This document shows positions 8,158 to 15,929 of a stretch of DNA of 64,000 nt, piece by piece (the stretch's first letter is position 1; every line of letters begins with the position of its first letter). The translations under genes were made by a program, and so were the position numbers. The notes beneath the pieces are model-generated. The model was not told the origin of the DNA. It saw only the letters and a program-made list of their open reading frames with translations, and ran no database searches. This stretch comes from JAHBWV01 sp964588385 (GTDB lineage: Bacteria; Planctomycetota; Phycisphaerae; Phycisphaerales; UBA1924): the NCBI GenBank assembly GCA_964588385.1, contig CAZPPG010000012.1, positions 12,555-76,554 of the forward strand, in the 5' to 3' direction.

Positions 8158-8646
8158 CCGGCGAGGGGGACGGGAGGATCGGGAGCGCCGACCTATCCAC
8201 AACGATCCCCACATGACTGTGGAAACGGGCGCGAGCGTGTTCACGCATCCTTCACGCTCGCTTCATGCGCCGGGACTCTTCTTCCTTTATCAGGAGTAGA
8301 TCCTGATGGTGGTGATAGCAGGGGCTGGCGCTTTGTGGATCCGACCCCGTCATGCGCATCTAAAGGCCTTGCATGTCGAGAGATAAGGCGAATCATCGGA
8401 GCGGGACATCTTGTCACTTGTCAGGCAGTTGCCAGACGCTTCTGGCGCCAGCTCGCGTCGGTGGCATCGCTCAAGACAGATCCGGGCTCGCCAATGAGAG
8501 CGCGACCGCCGGGAAGCGCCCGGTTCTGCACCAGCAGTCCACAGCCAGAAGCGCCAGCCTACGCGTCCCTGACCAAGGAAGAACACCTACACGCCCGTGC
8601 GGGTGCGGGACGGGTGCTCGCGAGGGCGATTCAAAGTGCCGCGGCA
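8158..8646. other. Intergenic region with DnaA-box-like sites; candidate oriC
   Basis: This 489-bp gap between mutM and dnaA has no credible gene. It holds several TCCACA-type sequences close to the DnaA box TTATCCACA: CTATCCACA at 8193-8201 (8 of 9), ATCCCCACA at 8205-8213, TGTGGAAAC at 8218-8226 (minus strand, 7 of 9) and TGTGGATCC at 8334-8342 (minus strand, 7 of 9). Three of these lie within 34 bp. A perfect 7-bp inverted repeat with a 5-bp loop (ATCAGGA/TCCTGAT) is at 8289-8307, in the most AT-rich part. A second inverted pair (GCTTCTGGCG-like) lies near 8431 and 8547. A site next to dnaA with clustered boxes fits an origin, but boxes are few and no clear AT-rich unwinding element is visible. 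Confidence 0.35.
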
Positions 8647-10104
8647 TCAAGCTCTTCCGGAGGTGAGGCGCTCTTCCATGGCGCGGATGGCGCCGTCGAG
8701 CTTCTCGTCCTGGACGCGCCGGCCTTCGATGGCTCTGAGGGCGTGCATGACGGTGGTGTGGTCACGGCCGCCGAAGAAGCCGCCGATCTCTTCCAGCGAG
8801 TGACGCGTGAGGTGTCGGGCCAGGTACATGCAGATCTGGCGGGGGAGGACGACGGACTGCTGGCGTCTTTTGGACTGCAGGTCGGCGAGGCGGACGCCGT
8901 AGTAGCTGGTGACCGCGGTGACGATGGCCTGGATCGAGGGGATGGCGGCGGTGACCACGTCGCCCAGCGCGGTGGCGGCGAGGGCGGCGTCGATGGGCCG
9001 GTTATCGACCTTGGACTGGATCTGGAGCTTGGTGACCGCGCCCTCGAGTTCCCGGATGTTGGCCTTGATGCGCTCTGCGATGTAGCAGGCGACCTCGTTG
9101 GGGATCTCAAAGCCGCGGATACGGGCCTTGGCCTTGACGATCTCGACGCGTGTCTCGTAATCGGGGGGTTCGACCTTGGTGACCAGGCCCCACTTGAAGC
9201 GTGAGACGAGGCGTTCTTCGAGGTCGGGGATCTCTTCAGGGGCGGCGTCGGAGGAGATGATGATCTGTTTGTGGGCCTGGTAGAGGGCGTTGAAGGTGTG
9301 GAAGAACTCTTCCTGGGTGCGGTCGCGCTTGGCCAGGAAGTGGATGTCGTCGACGATGAGAACGTCCACATCGCGGAAGCGGTGACGGAAATCGTTCATC
9401 AGTCCCTGCTGCACGGCCTCGATGAACTGGGTCATGAACCCCTCGCACGAGGTGTAGTACATGGAAGCGCCGGGGCGGGACTCGGCGATGCTGAGGCAGA
9501 TCGCCTGGAGCAGGTGGCTCTTGCCCAGGCCGACGCCCCCGTGCACGAACAAGGGGTTGTACGCGAGGCCGGGCTTCTCCGCGACGCCGAGGGCGGCGGC
9601 GTGTGCGAGGCGATTGCCGGGCCCGATGACGAAGTTGTCGAAGGTGTAGTCGGGGTTGATGACGAGCGACTCGTTCCGGGACGAGCTGCTGCTGACGGTG
9701 CCGAAGGAGACGCCGCCGATCGAGGTGGCCCCCTGGGCGCTTTCGGAGGATCCGGAATAGGCGGGGGCCGGGCCGGGCTTTGATTCGACGATGGAGTCGA
9801 GGCCGTCGGCGCCTCGTGAGGGGCGGAGCGTGGCGCCGAGCGCCTCGTCCGGCCCGAGGAAGCGGATAGCGAGCAACTGGCCCGACACGCTACGGATGGC
9901 GTCGTTGAAGTGGTCCAGACACTGCTTCTTGAGGTAGTCGCGGTGGACCGCGGTGAGGGTGCGCACGGACATGACGCCACCGGAGACGCCCAGCGGCTCG
10001 AGTTCCTCGAACCACTGGCGACAAATGGCGGGGTTGTGCGCTCGCAGGTGCGAGAGCATTCCCTCCCAGATCTTGCGATCGGGGTCGGCCAACGGCGAAC
10101 CCAC
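8647..10104 (-). CDS. dnaA: Chromosomal replication initiator protein DnaA
   Basis: DnaA binds DnaA boxes at oriC and opens the duplex. Domain I begins with DRKIWEGMLSHLRAHNP; the divergent linker is Ser/Gly-rich (about residues 95-155). The AAA+ domain has Walker A GGVGLGKSHLLQ near residue 190 and Walker B VLIVDDIHFL near 250. Domain IV contains RQICMYLARHLTRHSLEEIG and GRDHTTVMHA, the box-binding helix-turn-helix. GTG 10104 is preferred because domain I needs the Trp just after it. An in-frame GTG at 10224 would add 40 residues unlike DnaA and lies upstream of the likely promoter. About 485 residues, a normal length. Confidence 0.97.
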   Translation of the reverse strand: MGSPLADPDRKIWEGMLSHLRAHNPAICRQWFEELEPLGVSGGVMSVRTLTAVHRDYLKKQCLDHFNDAIRSVSGQLLAIRFLGPDEALGATLRPSRGADGLDSIVESKPGPAPAYSGSSESAQGATSIGGVSFGTVSSSSSRNESLVINPDYTFDNFVIGPGNRLAHAAALGVAEKPGLAYNPLFVHGGVGLGKSHLLQAICLSIAESRPGASMYYTSCEGFMTQFIEAVQQGLMNDFRHRFRDVDVLIVDDIHFLAKRDRTQEEFFHTFNALYQAHKQIIISSDAAPEEIPDLEERLVSRFKWGLVTKVEPPDYETRVEIVKAKARIRGFEIPNEVACYIAERIKANIRELEGAVTKLQIQSKVDNRPIDAALAATALGDVVTAAIPSIQAIVTAVTSYYGVRLADLQSKRRQQSVVLPRQICMYLARHLTRHSLEEIGGFFGGRDHTTVMHALRAIEGRRVQDEKLDGAIRAMEERLTSGRA

Positions 10105-10192
10105 CCTTCCTGCGCGCCCCGCCCTCCTCGGCAAGCACGCCAAGCAACCCACCAGACTTCGTGCGAGGAACACCACGCACCCCGCAACGCCA

Positions 10193-10221
10193 AACGTAAT
10201 CGGAGACGGCCCGCGAGTCAA
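10193..10221 (-). promoter_or_regulatory. Possible sigma-70 promoter of dnaA
   Basis: Read on the minus strand, TTGACT (10221-10216) is followed after 17 bp by TACGTT (10198-10193). The -35 box is strong and the -10 box weak. Transcription would start near 10186, about 80 nt before the chosen GTG, and would exclude the longer dnaA reading frame. Confidence 0.35.
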
Positions 10222-10304
10222 CACAGATCAGTGAACGACGCGGAACGTTGGAGCCAACCCGTGACGCTTCAATCGGTTGCGAGGGAGCGAAAATCGGGCG
10301 CGCC

Positions 10305-11219
10305 TCAGCGTGCCGCGGCCTCGGCGACGCGCGCCTGCTCGTCGTAGCGCTCGCGATTGGTCCGATGGTCCATGAGGAACAGGACCTTCTGTGCCTTCTC
10401 GACGCCGACGGACTCGACCAGGCGTTTGCGGGCGAACTGCAGGTTCGTGCGGCGCGAGATGTGCACAAGCACGAGGGCCTGGCACTCCAATACGCGGAGC
10501 CACTCGGCCACGTCGGCCACGTGCATGTGCATGCCGACCTTGGCCCGCTCGCGATGATCCGGCTCGAAGAATGTGCACTCGCAGATGACGATCTGGGCCT
10601 TGCGGACGTCCTCGCGGATCAGGTACGGGCCGGGGGCGGTGTCGCCCAGGTACGCGATCAGCGGGATCTCGAGCGTGCGCGTGATCTCCACGCCCCGATC
10701 CTTGAGTTCGCGGAGCTTCTCCTGCGGCATGTCGATGAACTCGGTCTTGAGCTTGCTGCGGCGTTCGATGATGGAGTAGCCCATGGAGGGGCAGGTGTGC
10801 TCGGTGTGGAAGCCGCGGAGGAAGGTGTTGTTCTTGATCTCGACCTGCTGATTGTGCTCGAGCGCGACGACCTTGTAGGGCGTCTCCTGGCGCTCCAGCT
10901 CGACGAAGCCGGCCATCATCTGGCGGATCGCGGTCTCGATACGGGCATCGCAGACGATGGTCGCGTCGCCCATCCCCTGGAAGCGGCGCTGCGAGCAGAA
11001 ATACGCCAGGCCTCCGACGTGGTCCATGTGGCCGTGCGAGATCGCGGCGAACTTGGCCGGGAGCATGGCCCGCGGGCACTCGCCAAGGTCAAAGACGATG
11101 TCCAGTTCGGGGATGCCGATCGAGGTGGTCTCGCCGGCGACGGAGACGCCCTGCACGCGGAACGGCGGAACGTACAGGAAACCGAGTGAGCCCTCGCGAG
11201 GAGGGGGCTTGGGGAGCAT
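10305..11219 (-). CDS. Metallo-beta-lactamase fold hydrolase, RNase Z-like
   Basis: A protein of 304 residues from ATG 11219. The zinc-binding motif SHGHMDHVGG is near residue 65, and further metal ligands are expected at FHTEHTCPSMGY (near 135), YLGDTA (near 190) and HISRRTN (near 255). Spacing and the GFHTEHTCPS block resemble the RNase Z/ElaC branch, which matures tRNA 3' ends. The protein is not typical enough to call it rnz, and a generic MBL-fold phosphodiesterase remains possible. It lies 200 bp upstream of dnaA on the same strand. The open frame extends to 11297, but the first 26 codons do not look like part of the domain. Confidence 0.85.
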   Translation of the reverse strand: MLPKPPPREGSLGFLYVPPFRVQGVSVAGETTSIGIPELDIVFDLGECPRAMLPAKFAAISHGHMDHVGGLAYFCSQRRFQGMGDATIVCDARIETAIRQMMAGFVELERQETPYKVVALEHNQQVEIKNNTFLRGFHTEHTCPSMGYSIIERRSKLKTEFIDMPQEKLRELKDRGVEITRTLEIPLIAYLGDTAPGPYLIREDVRKAQIVICECTFFEPDHRERAKVGMHMHVADVAEWLRVLECQALVLVHISRRTNLQFARKRLVESVGVEKAQKVLFLMDHRTNRERYDEQARVAEAAAR

Positions 11220-11403
11220 CGATAAACCTCCGTTGGCAGGGCCTTTCGCCCGGCCAGGACCGAGTGTCACTCCATCGTATGGCGCGCGGCCATGCACCGG
11301 AGCGATTGCGGACGACCAGAAGTCAAAGAGCGCGGTGAATGGCCGGCGACGCGCAACAAGCTGGGCGGTTGAGACGCGATCTCATTCGACTGGCGGGCGC
11401 GGC

Positions 11404-13533
11404 ATGTCCATGATCTCTCCTGTGACGACCGCATCGCTCGAAGCGCCGGCGCCCGCCGGGATCTTCTCGCCCCGTGCCGAGCTGCGCGGCGCGGTCATCG
11501 CGGGCGCGTTGCTGGGAGTGGGATGGCTGCTCGGCCTCACGACCGACAAACCGTGGGCCGATGCGCCGGTGTGGGCGTCACTGGCGATCGGTCTGTTGTA
11601 CGGCGGGAAGGCCGCGGTCGAAGCGCTGCGGGGCGGCGCGTTCAACATCGATGTGCTGATGGTGCTGGGCGCGGTGTTCGCGGCGGTCGTCGGGCACCCG
11701 GACGAGGGCGCGCTGCTGCTGTTCCTCTTCGTGCTCGCGGGCGCGCTGGAAGAGCTGGCGATGATGCGGACCGAGCGCGAGGTCCGCGCGCTCTCGGCGT
11801 TGATTCCGACGCAGGCGATCGTGCAGCGCAACGGCGAGTGGGTGGAGGCCTCGCCGGAGTCGCTCCGCGTGGGCGAGCGCGTGAAGGTGAGGCCGGGGGA
11901 GAGCGTGCCGGCCGATGCGCGCGTGGCCCAGGGCGCGACGAGCATGGACCAGGCGACGCTGACCGGGGAGAGCGTGCCGCGTGAGGTGGGGGTGGACGAC
12001 CCGATCTATGCCGGAACGATCAACGTCGAGAACCCGATCGAGGCGATCGTGGAGCGTGCGGCGTCGGAGTCCAGCGTTCAGAAGATCCTGAACCTGGTCC
12101 TGTCGGCGCGGGAGCAGCGCGAGCCGGTGCAGCGCGTGATCGACCGGATCAGCCAGCCGTACGCCATCGGCGTCACGGTGTTGTCGGTGGTGGTCGCCAT
12201 CGTGTGGATGCTCGTGCTCGGGCGCGACTGGCGTGAATCGGCGTACACCGCGATCACGTTCCTGATCGTCTGCTCGCCGTGCGCGCTGGTGATCGCGACG
12301 CCGACGGCAACGCTCGCGGCGATCGCGCGCGGCGCCAAGAGCGGCGTGCTCTTCAAGGGTGGCCAGTCGATCGAGCGCCTCGCCCGGGTGCGGGCGGTCT
12401 GCTTCGACAAGACGGGCACGCTGACGGTGGGACGGCCCCGGCTGGAAGCGGTGATGCCCGTGGGATGGTCGGATGGGGACGCGCTCCTGGCGATCGCCAG
12501 CGCGCTCGAGCAGGAGAGCACGCACCCGATCGCGACCGCGGTGCGCGACGGGGCGAAGGCGCGCGGCGTGGCGAGCGCGACGCTGCAATCCATCACGCAC
12601 GAGGCGGGTCGCGGCATGGCGGGCGTTGTGGGGGATGGGGTGGGGGGCGGGGTGGGGGGCGTGCGCGTGCGCCTCGGGAGTTACCCGCACACGGAAGAGA
12701 TCATCCCGATCTGTCTGCGGGCGCACACGCGCGAGACCCTGGAGCAGATCCGCAGCCACGGACGCATCGGCATTGTCGTCGCGGGCGAGGGCACGGCGGG
12801 CGTCGAGGGGACGAACGCGCCGGAGCACGCCGGCGGGGGCGTCGGGGGCGCTGCGGTGCTGGTGCTGCGCGACATGGTGCGCCCCGGCGCCAAGGCGCTG
12901 GTCGACCACCTGCACGCACTGGGCGTCCGCCCGGTCAAGATGCTCACGGGTGACAACCGCACGACCGCGGCGTTCGTCGCCAAGGAACTGGGGCTGGATG
13001 AGTTTGAAGCGGAGCTCATGCCCGCCGACAAGCTGCGCCTGGTGCAGGAGATCAAGGATCGGCTCGCGAATGAGGGGGAGGGCCGCAAGAAGGGGGGCGT
13101 TGCCGTCATTGGCGACGGCGTCAACGACGCGCCCGCGCTGGTCGCGGCGGATGTCTCGATCGCGATCGGCTCCATCGGCTCGGATGCCGCTCTCGAATCG
13201 GCGGACATCGTGCTGCTGAACGATGACCTGTCGGCCGTGGGCTGGGGGATGGCGCTGGCGCGCCGGGCCCGCCGGACGGTGGCGGTGAACCTGGCGTTTG
13301 CGCTGGGCGTGATATTCGTGATGGGCGTGGCGACACTGGTGGGGTCGGCGATCGGGCGGCGCGTGCCGCTCGGGGTGGGTGTGTTGGCGCACGAGGGCGG
13401 GACGCTGCTGGTGGTGGCCAACTCGCTGCGCCTGCTGATTGGCCCCGCGTTCCGGGCGGGGCGGATCGCCGAGCCGGTCGCCGGGATGTCGAGCGACGCG
13501 TCGGCGGCCGCCGTCGAGCCGGTTCCTGCCTGA
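11404..13533 (+). CDS. P1B-4-type heavy-metal-translocating P-type ATPase
   Basis: A 709-residue ATPase starting at ATG 11404 (or 11410). It has no N-terminal metal-binding domain and few leading TM helices. The actuator has TGES (near residue 193), the membrane motif is CSPCAL (Ser-Pro-Cys near 291-293 rather than Cys-Pro-Cys), and the phosphorylation site is DKTGT with Asp335. The THP motif of the nucleotide-binding domain, GDGVNDAP, and a late helix with HEGGT (His near 663) follow. SPC plus HEGGT are the features of the P1B-4 group (CoaT/CtpD/PfeT-like), which export Co, Fe or Ni rather than Cu or Zn. The nucleotide-binding domain contains a Gly/Val-rich insertion (near 400-425) and a second near 460-480. 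The Rrf2 regulator gene follows after 110 bp. Confidence 0.9.
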   Translation: MSMISPVTTASLEAPAPAGIFSPRAELRGAVIAGALLGVGWLLGLTTDKPWADAPVWASLAIGLLYGGKAAVEALRGGAFNIDVLMVLGAVFAAVVGHPDEGALLLFLFVLAGALEELAMMRTEREVRALSALIPTQAIVQRNGEWVEASPESLRVGERVKVRPGESVPADARVAQGATSMDQATLTGESVPREVGVDDPIYAGTINVENPIEAIVERAASESSVQKILNLVLSAREQREPVQRVIDRISQPYAIGVTVLSVVVAIVWMLVLGRDWRESAYTAITFLIVCSPCALVIATPTATLAAIARGAKSGVLFKGGQSIERLARVRAVCFDKTGTLTVGRPRLEAVMPVGWSDGDALLAIASALEQESTHPIATAVRDGAKARGVASATLQSITHEAGRGMAGVVGDGVGGGVGGVRVRLGSYPHTEEIIPICLRAHTRETLEQIRSHGRIGIVVAGEGTAGVEGTNAPEHAGGGVGGAAVLVLRDMVRPGAKALVDHLHALGVRPVKMLTGDNRTTAAFVAKELGLDEFEAELMPADKLRLVQEIKDRLANEGEGRKKGGVAVIGDGVNDAPALVAADVSIAIGSIGSDAALESADIVLLNDDLSAVGWGMALARRARRTVAVNLAFALGVIFVMGVATLVGSAIGRRVPLGVGVLAHEGGTLLVVANSLRLLIGPAFRAGRIAEPVAGMSSDASAAAVEPVPA

Positions 13534-13643
13534 AATCGCACGCCGCAGGCGGATCCGAGAAGAGGATCGGTGGGTCGGTTATGCTTCCGGGCAACCGAGC
13601 GCCGGTGTGGACCTTCTATCTGGAACTTCTGAAAGGCGAGCCG

Positions 13644-14102
13644 ATGTTCTCACAGACAACCGAGTACGCGCTGCGGGCGATGGCGCTGCTCGCCTATTAC
13701 CCGGACCAACTGGTGCCGACGCCGACGCTGGCCGAAGAGGCCAAGGTGCCTCCGACGTATCTCGCCAAGGTGCTCCAGCAACTGGCGGGCGCGGACCTGA
13801 TCAGCGGCCGGCGCGGCGTGGGCGGCGGGTACAAGCTGAATCGCCCCGCGACGGAGATCAAGCTCCTGGATGTCATCAACGCGGTCTCGCCCATCAAGCG
13901 GATCACGTCCTGTCCCCTCGGGCTCACAGATCACGGCACCAACCTCTGCCCGCTCCACCGACGCATGGACACCGCGGCCAAGCAGATGATCGAGATGTTC
14001 GGCGGCGTGACGCTGGCGGACCTGATCAGCCAGAAGGAAGGGTCCAAGCCGCTGTGCGACAAGGCCAAGGCGGCGAGGTTGACAGTGTCGGTGAAGAAGT
14101 AA
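13644..14102 (+). CDS. Rrf2 family transcriptional regulator
   Basis: A 152-residue DNA-binding protein. The N-terminus MFSQTTEYALRAMALLAYY and the wing region LISGRRGVGGGYKLNRPATEI are diagnostic for Rrf2 winged-helix proteins such as IscR, NsrR and CymR. Only two Cys occur where [Fe-S] members carry three: SCPLGLTDHGTNLCPLH near residues 91-107. A cluster would need another ligand, so iron-sulfur sensing is uncertain. ATG 13644 is preferred over in-frame starts at 13581 because the family domain begins there, with AGGCGAG upstream. Position after the P1B-4 ATPase suggests, without proving, metal- or redox-linked control of it. Confidence 0.9.
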   Translation: MFSQTTEYALRAMALLAYYPDQLVPTPTLAEEAKVPPTYLAKVLQQLAGADLISGRRGVGGGYKLNRPATEIKLLDVINAVSPIKRITSCPLGLTDHGTNLCPLHRRMDTAAKQMIEMFGGVTLADLISQKEGSKPLCDKAKAARLTVSVKK

Positions 14103-14112
14103 GAAGGGAAGT

Positions 14113-14168
14113 GGGGCAGAGGGGCAGAGGGGCAGAGGGGCAGAGGGGCAGAGGGGCAGAGGGGCAGA
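14113..14168 (+). repeat. Tandem repeat, 7 copies of GGGGCAGA
   Basis: Seven perfect 8-bp units run from 14113 to 14168, between the convergent Rrf2 gene and the zinc-ribbon gene. The run is G-rich on this strand and could form a structured or slippage-prone tract. Confidence 0.95.
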
Positions 14169-14200
14169 GAAGGGATTGTTGTCCGCGATGCGGGCCTTGA

Positions 14201-15736
14201 TCATTCGGCTTCGAGTGTAATCGGCACGTTCTCGATCACGATCTCTTCGCCCCAGATCTCGGTGAGGTCGACGGTGCGAGCGGCAGCGGCGAGCGAGGGA
14301 CGAAGGATCAGCGCGAGCGATGCATCGGGACCGGGCACGATTGCCGGCGCGCCCTCGATATGGAAGTTCATGTCTCTCCAGGCGATGAGTTTCACATCGC
14401 GTAGCGAAAACTCCTCTTCCGACCCATTCGCGTGTCGGAGGCGACCGATGACCTCAAAGGCGACGGGCGAAGGCGGCGAGCGCGCGCTGAGCACACCCTT
14501 CAAAACAGTTCGCTTCCGATAGCCAGTCGCGATCTCAAAGGCGGACGCGGTAAACGCGGCCCGCATCTGCGCGGCGAGGGACTCGTCGGTTGAGAAGCGC
14601 GCCAGTGTGACGCCGTCCGCGACAGCCTCGGCGGTGCAGGAAATCTTCTCATCCCATGTGACAATGACATCCGACTCCTCGAAGGTCGTCGAACCGACTT
14701 CTTGGCTGAAGACAGTGATGCGGAACTCAAGGTCGAGGCGCACGGGACCCGGCTCATGATCGGTTGAATAGAGAAGCGACGAACTGAAGTGATCGCCCAC
14801 CATGCTCTGGATTCCCGTCGAGGTGGAGTTCACACCCACGAAGCCGTTCGGAGTCGCAGTTCCATTGACCGAAGCGCGAATGTTCTCAACCCTCATTCCG
14901 AGCGGGCGGAACGCGGACGTCACCCCCTCAGATTGTGACAGGAGCGTGTACCGATTGCCCACGCGCACGCTCAGCGCATCGGCCCACGGAATGGGAGCTC
15001 GGGCCAAGACGATGGGACGCGTGCGAACATGAATCGTGACAGCCTGCCGCGCGTAGCGCGTCCATTGGTCTTCGGTCACAAGACCATGCTCACGAAGGAT
15101 CTCAATGAAGTTGCCCAGCTCCGGATTCCACGCTCGATTCTGGTCCGCCTGCACACGCAGCGCCAGACTCACGGCTCTGGCGGAAGCCGATTGGCTGAGC
15201 TCCTTGAGATTCACACGCTGCATGATCTCACGCAAGACACGGTCTGCCTGAGCGGGATCCTGGGTATCCACCATCTCTGCCAGCACCCAATCTGGCGCCC
15301 ACGTCGTCCACGGGAACTTGGCGAGCGGCTTGTACGTGAGCCAGAAGCCGGTGGTGAGGCCGGAGAGGAGCAGCACGAGACCCAGGGCGAAGAGGCGCCA
15401 GCGTTTCTTTCGTTCGCCGTCGATGATGGCGCGGCGTGCGCGCCGGGTATTTCCGGTCAGTTCTGTGCCGCACTCGGGGCAGCGGTCGGGATGGCTCTGG
15501 GTAGATCGGCTCTCCGAGCCGATGGCTCTTTCGTTGGCGGCACCGCTCACCAGAGCGGTGGCTGGCGTCTCCATCGCGGATGCCGCGCCAAGCCCGACCA
15601 GATCGAACCGACACCTGCGGCAGATGGGGTGGTCGTTGATGCGTCGGCCACGGAGCCCCGCGCGAACAAGGAAGGCGCCGACCGCCACCATTGGCAGCCA
15701 GACGATGATGTGTTGAAGGATGGCGAGTGGGGTCAT
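14201..15736 (-). CDS. Membrane protein of unknown function with expanded zinc ribbon
   Basis: A 511-residue protein from ATG 15736. It has an N-terminal TM helix (residues 5-24), a zinc ribbon whose Cys pairs are at C39/C42 and C86/C89, and a second TM helix at about 108-130 (FALGLVLLLSGLTTGFWL). A large region of unknown fold follows, beta-rich, with no recognised motif. Zinc-ribbon pairs of this kind (CxxCxYDLxG...CPECG) sit about 12 residues apart in the neighbour at 21023; here they are 43 apart because a palindromic repeat has been inserted in frame (15494-15586). Whether the ribbon still folds is unclear. I do not recognise a function; the bulk of the protein is probably outside the cytoplasm. 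Confidence 0.8.
   Translation of the reverse strand: MTPLAILQHIIVWLPMVAVGAFLVRAGLRGRRINDHPICRRCRFDLVGLGAASAMETPATALVSGAANERAIGSESRSTQSHPDRCPECGTELTGNTRRARRAIIDGERKKRWRLFALGLVLLLSGLTTGFWLTYKPLAKFPWTTWAPDWVLAEMVDTQDPAQADRVLREIMQRVNLKELSQSASARAVSLALRVQADQNRAWNPELGNFIEILREHGLVTEDQWTRYARQAVTIHVRTRPIVLARAPIPWADALSVRVGNRYTLLSQSEGVTSAFRPLGMRVENIRASVNGTATPNGFVGVNSTSTGIQSMVGDHFSSSLLYSTDHEPGPVRLDLEFRITVFSQEVGSTTFEESDVIVTWDEKISCTAEAVADGVTLARFSTDESLAAQMRAAFTASAFEIATGYRKRTVLKGVLSARSPPSPVAFEVIGRLRHANGSEEEFSLRDVKLIAWRDMNFHIEGAPAIVPGPDASLALILRPSLAAAARTVDLTEIWGEEIVIENVPITLEAE
15494..15586 (-). repeat. Palindromic REP-like element, copy 2, inside a coding sequence
   Basis: About 93 bp encoding roughly residues 51-81 of the zinc-ribbon protein. 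On the gene strand it reads as two hairpins: CACCGCTC with GAGCGGTG, then ATCGGCTC with GAGCCGAT. The 28 bases at 15498-15525 are identical (inverted) to 5253-5280. The length is a multiple of three and introduces no stop. Element boundaries are inferred from comparison with the unexpanded ribbon of the protein at 21023. Confidence 0.7.
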
Positions 15737-15929
15737 GGCGTGGCCTCCCGGCTCGGGCGATGCGTGCCGCGGGCGGGGCGCGCTCAGCGATCACCTCAAG
15801 CGGTACGCAGCATACCGGCGCCCGGTGCGGGATCGCCCGAAGGAGAATGCACGTGCGGGCGGCCGGGGGCCGCATCATGTTCGCGGGCGGACCCTCCTAC
15901 CAATACTGCGTTCACATAAGGAAGCCGCC

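Noticed and set aside
8335..9204. Plus-strand open frame across the origin region and the dnaA 3' end
   Set aside because: Most of it is the complement of dnaA; the rest has no coding signal.
10105..10224. Extended DnaA start at GTG 10224
   Set aside because: Adds 40 residues unlike DnaA domain I and covers the likely promoter.
11578..13392. Open frame of 604 codons on the minus strand of the P-type ATPase
   Set aside because: Arg/His-rich shadow of the ATPase, no domain.
11404..13533. Calling this ATPase a copper or zinc/cadmium exporter (CopA/ZntA)
   Set aside because: The membrane motif is SPC, not CPC, and the HEGGT motif fits the P1B-4 class; no N-terminal metal-binding domain.
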